Origin: Pseudomonadales bacterium
GTDB lineage: Bacteria > Pseudomonadota > Gammaproteobacteria > Pseudomonadales > Pseudohongiellaceae
DNA length: 64,000 bases
Assembly (NCBI GenBank): GCA_022819645.1
Contig: JAJEGU010000067.1
Location: 62,001-126,000, forward strand
Reading direction: 5' to 3'
Made by a program: the position numbers and the translations under genes. Positions 17,460 to 26,606 of this stretch are shown here, in pieces; position 1 is the first letter of the stretch; the number at the start of each line of letters is the position of its first letter. The notes under the pieces were generated by a model, which worked only from the letters and a program-made list of their open reading frames with translations, searched no databases and was not told the origin of the DNA.

Positions 17460-18671
17460 TCAGTTACCAGATACCGCCGAAGGCAGACTGCCGCGCTCGA
17501 CGGCGTAGATATCGGCGAGGATCTCGCGCCACTGCCCGTACTGCTCCTCGACGGTGCCAGTGAGGGTGATGGTCTGGTCTTCGAGACTGATGACCCGTGG
17601 CGCGACTTCGCCTTCGAGGGAGGCGCCCATCTCTTCCAGCGCCGCCATGTGGATTCTGGCTTCCGCCTGCCGGTCGAATCCGCTCTTGATCAGGTAGGCC
17701 CCGGCGCCGACGCCTGCCGCCCCGCCCACCTGGGTGACATAGTCACCGCCATTGGCGGCGGCCGCGAGACCCCCAAGCACGACCGCGGTGCCGAGGATGA
17801 AGCGGCGCCGCGCATTGTCTTCAAGCTCGCGTAGGGCCAGGGTTTCGTGATAGCTCTGTTCGCGCCAGGAATCGTATGGTTCGCGCATTTCCCGGGTGAA
17901 AGTCGAATAGTATTCCTGCACCGTGTCCATGAACATGTAGTCGCGCTCGCGAATTTCGCGGATGCGGCGCAGGGAGGGGTCGGACTCCGCCGGCAGCGCG
18001 GTCAGGTTGTAATTGCCTTCGCCGTCGGCAGCGAGAAAATCGCCAAAAGCATCCGGCGAGAATCGCTGGGCGAAACGCATTTCCGATATCGCCCGGATTT
18101 CGGCGATGTCCGCATTGTCGATATTGGACTTGCGATAGTCGAGCAAGTCGTTGGCGATGGAGTTGTACAGCACCTGGAAAGGATCGTTCTGGGCCCGCTG
18201 GCCGGGTTCGTAACTGAACTGGCTGATGGCCTCGCGGTACTCCTTCGTGTACCAGTGGCGACCGGCGGCGTCGCTCACCCGCACCCGCATGGCCATGCTT
18301 TCGCCGGTGGATTGCAGGATGGCGCCGTCGATGCGGATATCCATGGGGCTGGCGTCATTGGGCATGACGTAGACAATGCCCCAGTTGCCCGAACGGATCA
18401 GGGTTTCGGTGAGCAGGTAGGGGGCGTAGCGCGATTCCGCCAGGCGCACCTGGTGATTGGTGGTCTCTTCCTCGTCATCGTCGATTTCATCCAGGCCCGG
18501 GTCGAATATGGCCACGCCCACGTCCATCAGGAATTCTTCCGGAATCGCTTCGGTGTCGGTAACCACCGGTTCGTAGGTCGTCGTGCGCACTGTATGGGTG
18601 GCGCAGCCGCCCGCCAGCGCAGCCGCCAGGCCAAGCCCCATCAATCGCTGGAATGTCATTTTCATGTTCAT
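17460..18671 (-). CDS. Large lipoprotein of unknown function
   Basis: 403 residues from the ATG at 18671, where AGGAAAGG stands upstream and the signal peptide begins; a longer frame to 18833 would be translated from the inverted repeat. Signal ends LAAALAGGCATH, a clear lipobox. The mature protein has an acidic loop (DEIDDDEEETTN), a helical middle section (FMDTVQEYYSTFTREMREPY) and a small Gly/Ala-rich hydrophobic hairpin (residues about 310-350: FILGTAVVLGGLAAAANGGD). That hairpin is unusual for a lipoprotein and could insert in a membrane. No family is recognised. Gene lies 60 bp before the TPR gene and heads the compact part of the cluster. Confidence 0.72.
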   Translation of the reverse strand: MNMKMTFQRLMGLGLAAALAGGCATHTVRTTTYEPVVTDTEAIPEEFLMDVGVAIFDPGLDEIDDDEEETTNHQVRLAESRYAPYLLTETLIRSGNWGIVYVMPNDASPMDIRIDGAILQSTGESMAMRVRVSDAAGRHWYTKEYREAISQFSYEPGQRAQNDPFQVLYNSIANDLLDYRKSNIDNADIAEIRAISEMRFAQRFSPDAFGDFLAADGEGNYNLTALPAESDPSLRRIREIRERDYMFMDTVQEYYSTFTREMREPYDSWREQSYHETLALRELEDNARRRFILGTAVVLGGLAAAANGGDYVTQVGGAAGVGAGAYLIKSGFDRQAEARIHMAALEEMGASLEGEVAPRVISLEDQTITLTGTVEEQYGQWREILADIYAVERGSLPSAVSGN

Positions 18672-18721
18672 GGACCTTTCCTGCCGTAATCTGCGTTTCT
18701 CCGAAAAACTCCTTCCGTGCC

Positions 18722-18849
18722 AGGGCCTGTTCACACTATGCGCTGTCGCTCTGCCGGATCTCTTTTTCGTCCGGCAAGACGCCGCGAGCGCCTTGATTGG
18801 CGACGTGACAGACACAACAGAGCAACAGCGCATAGTGTGAACAGGCCCT
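18722..18849. mobile_element. MITE-like element with 25-bp perfect terminal inverted repeats
   Basis: The outer 25 bases, 18722-18746 and 18825-18849, are exact reverse complements (AGGGCCTGTTCACACTATGC and onward), and the match extends inward by about ten more bases with one mismatch. No open frame of note lies in the 78-bp centre. The right end abuts base 18850, and the last bases of the repeat form the stop codon (TAG at 18848-18850) of the next lipoprotein gene. It could be a non-autonomous mobile element or a long terminator hairpin; the lack of a T tract and the exact palindrome favour the former. I saw no clear target-site duplication. Confidence 0.6.
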
Positions 18850-19987
18850 AATTGCCTATGCCGGTGTAATTGCGATATTCGTCCCAGAGCGCTTCCCGCA
18901 GCTCCGGGTCGGGTTCGGTCATGGCCGCCTCGCGCAATTGCCGCGCCACCACATCATCATCGCGACCACTGGGAATATCGTCCGGCGGTGGAAAAGTCGG
19001 CTGTTGGGAAACGCCTGCCGGCGGGCCTCCCGGGCGATTTCCGTCGCTGGTCACATCGGCGCCGCCCACGCCATTGGGAACGCCGCCGGACTGTCCGCCG
19101 GGCGGCTCATTGCCGCCACCGCCACCGCGTTCCGCGGCGCCCCGGACGTCAGCCTGTTCCCGGCGCAGGATCTCGTCATAGGTTTCGTACGTGCGCCGCA
19201 ATTGATCGTCGAGCACAGCGGCGCGTTCCGCCGCGGTCATGGCGCCGCCGGACTGCCCTGAACCCGCACCGCCCTGGAATACTCCGCCTCCGGGCAAGGT
19301 GTCGAGGCTATAGTCGCCCCCGCCGGGCTGGCCGGGAAGATTGCCCGCGGCGCCGGTGGAACTGTCTCTCCCGCCTTCGCCGCCGGCGGGTTCAATCCCT
19401 GGCCGGGAACCACCTTCAGCGCCCCCTGCGGAACCATCCGCAGCACTGCCGGCATCGCCGCTGCCGCCGGGATCTCCGGGGCTGCCGGGAATGGAAGAAG
19501 ACGGCAGCCCGGGCAGTCCCGGAGGCGTGGACAGGGTGGGCAGCCCCGGAGCGCCCGGGGACGGTGCGCCCGCGGCCGTTGACGGCATTCCGCCGGAGCT
19601 GGATGGCATTGACGCCGAAGGCGAACCGCTCTGGCCCGACTGGGACGGAGTGGAAGGCATTCCGCCGGGGCTCGACGGCGACGGAATAGACGGCGAGCCG
19701 CCCGAACTCGATGAACTCGGCGAAGGCATGGGGGGCGAACCGCTGGAACCCGGCGAGCTCGGTGACGGCATCGAAGGCGAACCGCTGGGTGATTGTGGCC
19801 CCTGGGATCCACTCGGCGGCTGGGGCGGTGTGGGAAATCCGCTCGGGCTCGATGAGGGCATCTGGGGGCTTTGTGGCTGTTGCGGGCTCTGTTGGGTCTG
19901 GGTTTCGCAGGCGGCAAGCGCTGCCACCACTAGCCCGCCAAGGGCGAACTTTGCCAGTGCTGTGGGTCTGAAATTCAAAGCTTGCAT
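18848..19987 (-). CDS. Pro/Ser/Gly-rich lipoprotein
   Basis: 379 residues from ATG 19987 (AGGA upstream; the longer frame to 20212 would put 75 unlikely residues before the signal). Signal ends VVAALAACET, a lipobox. Residues about 30-270 are low complexity: repeats of Ser/Pro/Gly such as PSSPGSSGSPPMPSPS and long Gly/Ala/Asp-rich runs, probably unstructured. The C-terminal 80 residues are ordinary and charged (AERAAVLDDQLRRTYETYDE, then EAAMTEPDPELREALWDE) and likely fold. The gene's stop codon is supplied by the terminal repeat of the element at 18722-18849, so the C-terminus may have been truncated or altered by that insertion. First gene of the cluster in transcription order; function unknown. 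Confidence 0.68.
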   Translation of the reverse strand: MQALNFRPTALAKFALGGLVVAALAACETQTQQSPQQPQSPQMPSSSPSGFPTPPQPPSGSQGPQSPSGSPSMPSPSSPGSSGSPPMPSPSSSSSGGSPSIPSPSSPGGMPSTPSQSGQSGSPSASMPSSSGGMPSTAAGAPSPGAPGLPTLSTPPGLPGLPSSSIPGSPGDPGGSGDAGSAADGSAGGAEGGSRPGIEPAGGEGGRDSSTGAAGNLPGQPGGGDYSLDTLPGGGVFQGGAGSGQSGGAMTAAERAAVLDDQLRRTYETYDEILRREQADVRGAAERGGGGGNEPPGGQSGGVPNGVGGADVTSDGNRPGGPPAGVSQQPTFPPPDDIPSGRDDDVVARQLREAAMTEPDPELREALWDEYRNYTGIGN

Positions 19988-20267
19988 GATCCTGCCCCGC
20001 CGCGCCGACCTGTCGGGCCGACCCTCGTCTCGCCAAGGTTTTCCTGTTACGCCAACTCCACTACGCTGCTTGTACAAAGCGTTATACGGCATACGGCGCG
20101 CTCCCTGATTTCCGTTGCCAACTCCACTGCCCCCAAGCTTACCACTTTTCCGCCATGTTTCCGGGATATTGGACAGATTCCGCCGCCGGTAGTTTCCTGA
20201 ACGAGGCCACACATGGCCTGGCGAGGCTTGACATCCGCCGCGCCAGCCGATTCCCGTGCCAGGCCCG

Positions 20268-20335
20268 AGGAGCCTGCACCGCAGGAATTCACGGCTGCAA
20301 ATCCGCTCTCATCCACGCCCCGGCCGTTCGATTTC
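20268..20335 (+). repeat. REP-like repeat, copy 1 (forward half of an inverted pair)
   Basis: Begins GGAGCCTGCACC, then GCAGGAATTC, as in other copies, then a diverged tail. With copy 2 at 20339-20429 on the opposite strand it makes a head-to-head, BIME-like pair. The two fill most of the 445-bp gap between genes at 19988-20432; the rest of that gap (19988-20267) shows no gene, only a duplicated short phrase CCAACTCCAC at about 20048 and 20118. Confidence 0.7.
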
Positions 20336-20338
20336 GTT

Positions 20339-20429
20339 GCATATTCACCAATATTCGCCTCAACCGACCGGCCAGGGGCGCGGCGATAGCGAATTTTCGC
20401 TTTCGCGAATTCCTGTGGCGCAGGCTCCT
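20339..20429 (-). repeat. REP-like repeat, copy 2 (long form)
   Basis: Reverse-oriented long copy: GAGCCTGCGCC, AGGAATTC, then the palindromic block GCGAAAGCGAAAATTCGC, then GCGCCCC and a tail GAGGCGAATATTGGTG. Copy 3 at 26442-26535 matches it over about 90 bases. It begins three bases after the stop codon of the gene ending at 20433. Confidence 0.82.
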
Positions 20430-20432
20430 GGA

Positions 20433-21839
20433 TCAATACCAGTAGCGGTAGCGGAACTGATTGCCGTCGGAGCGGGCGATATCGCCCCCGGCGATCACCG
20501 GCCGGAACATCGTGTCCCGGATATTGCGCCGCACCCAGCCATGCTGGTTTTCGGCGACGGGCGAGGGCTCGCCCAGGGTCTCGATGTTGCGCACTTCCCC
20601 CCATTGGGTCACATCGAAACTCACGTCGATAAAGTCATGGCTGGCTTCGTCCTCATCCGCCATGAAGCCGAGGTTTTCGATCATCCAGCCGTTGTCGTCG
20701 GCCGCGTACACGGGAATCTCGCGCACTTGGCCAAAGAGCCGCTGGCGCAGTTCCTGGGCGTCCGCCTCGTCGGTCAGCGCATCCCAGGCCTGCTGATAGG
20801 TTTCCCGGGCCTGGCCGCGGCGGTTGAACAGGAGGTACCAGTCCGCCAGTTGCGCGGTGGCCTCGGCGAGTTGTTCGGTGTCTTCCTGTTCCCGGTAATA
20901 CGCCATGATGTTTTGCAGCGCGTCCTCCCCCGCGCCGAAGCCGAGCGGGCGGATGGGCAGGGAAGTGTCCACCATGATGGCGTCCCGCAGGGCTTCCTGG
21001 GGCGCCCGGAATTGCGCCCGGTCAAGCTCCCGTAGCAAGTCCTGGTTCTGGGCCACGAGATAGGCCGAGCGTGCCAGGCCCCGCTGGTACTCGACATATC
21101 TGGCGTCGTCCCTGCCGAAGTGCATGTCCACCAGCCGCGCGGCGGTGGCGAACAGCATCTGGGCGGAACTGAGCCGCATCGCCAGGGACTGGCCTTCGCG
21201 CATGGCAAAGGCGTGAATATGCCAGTTGGCCAACTCGCCCAGGGCGGGAATCAGCCTGGGGTCGGTGTTGCCATAGGTTTTCTGCTGAATGAAGAACAGG
21301 TAGTTGTGATAGGTGTCCACCTGGGGCCAGTCGCGCATGGCGATGTAACTTTCGATCATCCGCCGCACCAGCGGCGCCTGGTCGATGGTGTGCAGCCCGG
21401 CATTGATTCGCTGGACGTGAATCGCCCGCTCGTGGGTTTCTATCGCGCCGGAATAATTGCCCTGCTGCTGTTGCAGCGAACCCAGGGTGGTCAATTGCTC
21501 GACCAGGCTGTTGCCCCAGGCGCCGGCTATGGTTTCGGCATCGGCGATGGCTTCATTGAAACGGGAAATGCTACGGCTGCGCTCGGCGAATTCCGGGTCG
21601 AACCCCGGGTTTTCGGGCAACTCGGGCGGCGGCAGGGCGAAGTCCGCCCGCCGGGAAAGCGGCGCTCCGGGCTCAAGATACAGCACCGAAGTTCGCGGCG
21701 CAGCCGACCCGGTCTCGTCTGCAATCGGGGCTTCCCCTTCCTGGGCGAACACGGCGGCGGCGCCGAGCCAGAGCAGACCCGGCAAAACCAGGGAAATCGT
21801 CTGTGCAATGCGGAAGCTGTGCCGAACCGGGGCGTTCAT
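20433..21839 (-). CDS. Exported TPR-like protein with TonB-C-like tail
   Basis: 468 residues from ATG 21839. Signal peptide to about residue 33 (ISLVLPGLLWLGAAAVFA, then QEGE). The body is helical with TPR-like features (GSLQQQQGNYSGAIETHERA is an A-helix/B-helix signature). The C-terminal 75 residues look like a TonB C-terminal domain: IDVSFDVTQWGEVRNIET and MFRPVIAGGDIARSDGNQFR fit the strand/RPA pattern. Such stand-alone TPR-TonB-C proteins occur near TonB systems, and link inner-membrane energy to outer-membrane partners. Its neighbour cluster carries an ExbB-like protein, which makes a functional link plausible but unproven. Ribosome site is weak. Confidence 0.72.
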   Translation of the reverse strand: MNAPVRHSFRIAQTISLVLPGLLWLGAAAVFAQEGEAPIADETGSAAPRTSVLYLEPGAPLSRRADFALPPPELPENPGFDPEFAERSRSISRFNEAIADAETIAGAWGNSLVEQLTTLGSLQQQQGNYSGAIETHERAIHVQRINAGLHTIDQAPLVRRMIESYIAMRDWPQVDTYHNYLFFIQQKTYGNTDPRLIPALGELANWHIHAFAMREGQSLAMRLSSAQMLFATAARLVDMHFGRDDARYVEYQRGLARSAYLVAQNQDLLRELDRAQFRAPQEALRDAIMVDTSLPIRPLGFGAGEDALQNIMAYYREQEDTEQLAEATAQLADWYLLFNRRGQARETYQQAWDALTDEADAQELRQRLFGQVREIPVYAADDNGWMIENLGFMADEDEASHDFIDVSFDVTQWGEVRNIETLGEPSPVAENQHGWVRRNIRDTMFRPVIAGGDIARSDGNQFRYRYWY

Positions 21840-21934
21840 GAATTTTCGTACTTGGGCCCCTTGAATTGGCGGGGACCGGATAATGGCTTGAAATCCCCTT
21901 ATATCACCCCCTGAATAGCCGGGCAAATCAGGTT

Positions 21935-22255
21935 TCAGGCGGGCAAGAACCGCATGGTGGCGATGACCAGGCCAACCATCGTCAGATTCATGCCGGCCAC
22001 TTTCCAGAGCATCCCCGATTCCAAGGCCTTCATCTCCGTCCTGAGCAGCTCTTCCATGGACTTCATTTCTTCCCGAAGAGACTCTCCCAGGGTCGCCAGG
22101 GCATCTTTGGTGGATTTCTCGACGGTCTCAAGTTTTGCAGTGGTTGCCAATGGCGCGGCCACGGTGCGCACGAGGCCAACCACCGCTTCCGCTTCGGGTC
22201 GGGTCATGCCGGATTTCTCCAATTGTCGCGCGGCCATGAGGTCTGGTGTGGTCAT
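21935..22255 (-). CDS. Small coiled-coil membrane protein (CCDC90/DUF1640-like)
   Basis: 106 residues. The first 30 residues have the motif ARQLEKSGMTRPEAEAVVGL, which is the conserved start of CCDC90/DUF1640 proteins. A coiled coil follows (STKDALATLGESLREEMKSM), and a C-terminal membrane helix (LTMVGLVIATMRFLP) ends the protein. This is a tail-anchored arrangement. GGAG stands five bases before ATG. Mitochondrial relatives bind the calcium uniporter; bacterial members have no settled role. It lies 95 bp upstream of the TPR/TonB-C gene on the same strand and may be separately expressed. Confidence 0.7.
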   Translation of the reverse strand: MTTPDLMAARQLEKSGMTRPEAEAVVGLVRTVAAPLATTAKLETVEKSTKDALATLGESLREEMKSMEELLRTEMKALESGMLWKVAGMNLTMVGLVIATMRFLPA

Positions 22256-22462
22256 CTCAACTCCTTATAACATGAAATTACGGATATGGAGAAGAAAACG
22301 GCCATGGATTTTTGGCGCAGCCGGGACCGTTGCAGTCTCCAGGCTTAACTGTAGTAAGGATTATCGGAAGTGCACTGAATTTGACGTGAAATTTTCGTGG
22401 CGCCTGTCAGATCTTGAGCGCGGCCAGCAATTTTCATTATGGCGATGGGCGCGCTCACATTG

Positions 22463-22546
22463 GTCATCCCGCGCGCAGTCGCGGGATCTCATCGCGTGGC
22501 CACTGCAAGAGATTCCGCGACTACGCTTCGCTTCGCACGGAATGAC
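22463..22546. repeat. GTCAT-ended inverted repeat, copy 1
   Basis: 84-bp imperfect palindrome: GTCATCCCGCGCGCAGTCGC at the left and CTTCGCACGGAATGAC at the right; the inner arms GGGATCTC and GAGATTCC also pair. Matches copy 2 at 35381-35463. It occupies the middle of the 306-bp gap between the genes at 21935-22255 and 22562; nothing else is evident there. Confidence 0.65.
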
Positions 22547-22561
22547 ATGAAGGCTGGAGCG

Positions 22562-23797
22562 TCAAAATGAGAATTGCTGGAGCGCGGCGTAGTCGATTGA
22601 CTGCTTGAGGTCGATCTGCCCGTACTCCGCCGGCAGCGGATACTTCAGCCCGGTGGCGCAATTGAACAGCGCCACGCGCTCGTCCCGGCGGATGCGGCCG
22701 CTGGCCAGTTCCCGCTTCAGCGCCGCCAGGGTTGCGGCGCCTTCGGGGCATAGCAATATGCCTTCCCGGCGGGCGCATTCCCGCTGGGCGGCAAGAATAT
22801 CGGCGTCTTCCACGGCGACCGCAAAGCCGCCGCTCTCGCGCACCGCATCGAGTATCAGAAAGTCCCCCACCGCCGCGGGCACGCGAATGCCGGCGGCGAT
22901 AGTGTGGGCGTCTTCCCAGGGCTCGGCGTGGCGGCTGCCGGACTCAAAGGCCCGCACCATGGGCGCACAGCCAGCTGCCTGCACCGCCACCATGCGCGGC
23001 CGGCGGGAGCCGATCCAGCCAATGGCTTCGAGTTCGGCAAAGGCCTTCCACATGCCGATCAGGCCAGTGCCGCCGCCGGTGGGATAGAGAATTACGTCCG
23101 GCAGTTGCCAGTCGAGCTGTTCGGCAAGCTCCAGCCCCATGGTCTTCTTGCCTTCGATCCGGTACGGCTCTTTCAGCGTGGACGTATCGAACCAGCCCAT
23201 CTCCTCGCGACCGGCGCCGACAACCTTGCCGCAGTCATTGATGTAGCCATTGGCCAGATAGGTATGGGCGCCGAAAAAGGCGGTTTCCTCGATATTGACG
23301 CGGGGCGTGTCCGCAGGGCAGAACACCCAGGTTTCGATATCCGCCGCGGCGCAATACGCAGCTAGCGCGGCCCCGGCATTGCCATTGGTGGGAATCGCCA
23401 TGCGCCGAACGCCGAGTTCCCGGGCCATGGCCACCGCCAGGGCGAGCCCCCGGGCCTTGAAGGAGCCGGTGGGGAGGCGCCCTTCGTCCTTGATGAGAAT
23501 CCGCGCGCAGCCATAATCCTCCTCCAGCTTGCGGGCGGGCAGCAGCGGCGTCATCGATTCGCCAAGCCGCACGACATTCTCCGAGCGCCGCACGGGCAAA
23601 AACTCGCGATAGCGCCACAATTCGGGCTCCCGGTCGATCAGGTGAATCTTGCTGACCCCGGACGCCAGAGCGTCCAGGTCATAGCGAACCAGCAGCGGTT
23701 TGCCGGCTTCGGAAAGTCCCTGCAGCGTATCGGCGGGGTATTGCTTGCCGGTGTAGCTGCATTCCAGATGAGTGACAAAAGTGGGGTATTCAGTCAT
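22562..23797 (-). CDS. Threonine synthase-family PLP enzyme
   Basis: 411 residues from ATG 23797; an ATG at 23848 and a TTG at 23875 are open too, but the longer N-terminus comes from a repeat element and lacks homology-like character. The start MTEYPTFVTHLECSYTGKQY is a common form for threonine synthases of the longer PLP-fold II type, with Cys that bind zinc in some relatives (only one CxxC-like half remains here). PLP lysine: LPTGSFKARGLALAVAMA. Phosphate-binding loop: LYPTGGGTGLIGMWKA. Threonine synthase turns O-phosphohomoserine into threonine. Other fold-II enzymes (cysteate synthase, diaminopropionate-type) share these motifs, so substrate is uncertain. No other threonine gene is nearby, so I leave the symbol blank. 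Confidence 0.75.
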   Translation of the reverse strand: MTEYPTFVTHLECSYTGKQYPADTLQGLSEAGKPLLVRYDLDALASGVSKIHLIDREPELWRYREFLPVRRSENVVRLGESMTPLLPARKLEEDYGCARILIKDEGRLPTGSFKARGLALAVAMARELGVRRMAIPTNGNAGAALAAYCAAADIETWVFCPADTPRVNIEETAFFGAHTYLANGYINDCGKVVGAGREEMGWFDTSTLKEPYRIEGKKTMGLELAEQLDWQLPDVILYPTGGGTGLIGMWKAFAELEAIGWIGSRRPRMVAVQAAGCAPMVRAFESGSRHAEPWEDAHTIAAGIRVPAAVGDFLILDAVRESGGFAVAVEDADILAAQRECARREGILLCPEGAATLAALKRELASGRIRRDERVALFNCATGLKYPLPAEYGQIDLKQSIDYAALQQFSF

Positions 23798-23871
23798 TGC
23801 CTCCGGTCCAAAGTCTGCGGCCAAGTCCTTGCCACGGGTGAATGCCATTCGTTGAATATAGCCCAATGTTT

Positions 23872-24008
23872 GCAAAACAAAAGCGTGGTTTTATTTTGCT
23901 TCCGAATTCAATGGCTTGCTCCAGTCACGGAGCATGGCTCCGTACCGTTGCGGCCGCGCTCGAAGCCGCGCTTCGAGAACGCTTGCCTTCACCCATCGAA
24001 TTCGGCGG
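23872..24008 (+). repeat. 137-bp dispersed palindromic element, copy A
   Basis: Runs from GCAAAACAAAAGCGTGG to ATCGAATTCGGCGG. It contains three hairpin-forming palindromes: the outer CCGAATTC arms, CGGAGCATGGCTCCG, and CGCTCGAAGCCGCGCTTCGAG. Copy B at 44901-45037 is its reverse complement with six differences (131 of 137 identical by eye). It sits in the 366-bp divergent region between the threonine synthase-like gene and katG. Confidence 0.85.
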
Positions 24009-24053
24009 TCACGGCAATGACTTATCGATTTTTCCAATGAAAGGCGGCGGGAA

Positions 24054-24070
24054 TATCAATTATCCTGATA
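24054..24070. promoter_or_regulatory. Possible LysR-type (OxyR-like) operator upstream of katG
   Basis: TATCA and TGATA form an inverted pair seven bases apart (24054-24058 and 24066-24070), about 95 bp before katG. The T-N11-A type layout suits LysR-family regulators, of which OxyR controls katG in many species. Spacing fits but the full OxyR consensus is not present. Confidence 0.25.
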
Positions 24071-24097
24071 AGACAAGATGTGCTAAGTTCCCTGTGA

Positions 24098-26359
<2,262 letters not shown>

Positions 26360-26380
26360 TTCCAGGCAGGCCCTTCTGAA

Positions 26381-26434
26381 CCGGAACCGCCGCCGGGGCG
26401 CTTTCATGCGCCCCGGCGGCGGTTCCGGTATTTT
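26381..26434 (+). terminator. Rho-independent terminator of katG
   Basis: A perfect 21-bp stem, 26381-26401 paired with 26408-26428, with a six-base TTTCAT loop, begins 21 bp after the katG stop and is followed by TATTTT. Very GC-rich stem. Confidence 0.9.
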
Positions 26435-26441
26435 CGTGCCC

Positions 26442-26535
26442 AGGAGCCTGCGCCACAGGAATTCGCGAAAGCGAAAATTCGCTCTCGTCGCGCCCCTGAC
26501 TGATCGATTGAGGCGAATATTGGTGGATATTCAAC
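26442..26535 (+). repeat. REP-like repeat, copy 3 (long form)
   Basis: AGGAGCCTGCGCC, AGGAATTC, GCGAAAGCGAAAATTCGC, GCGCCCCTGA and GAGGCGAATATTGGTGG follow in order, matching the reverse copy at 20339-20429 through about 90 bases. Lies directly after the katG terminator and shares the 247-bp gap with the start region of the next gene. Confidence 0.82.
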
Positions 26536-26606
26536 TTTGCCTCCCGCAACTCAGGTGCTATCTTACCCACATTGAGTAGGATTTCCCCTGAATTCTGAGA
26601 TCAGCG

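Noticed and set aside
19000-19900. Possible CRISPR or tandem-repeat array in the region encoding Ser/Pro/Gly repeats
   Set aside because: Repeats are low-complexity codons of a lipoprotein, without constant spacing or unique spacers.
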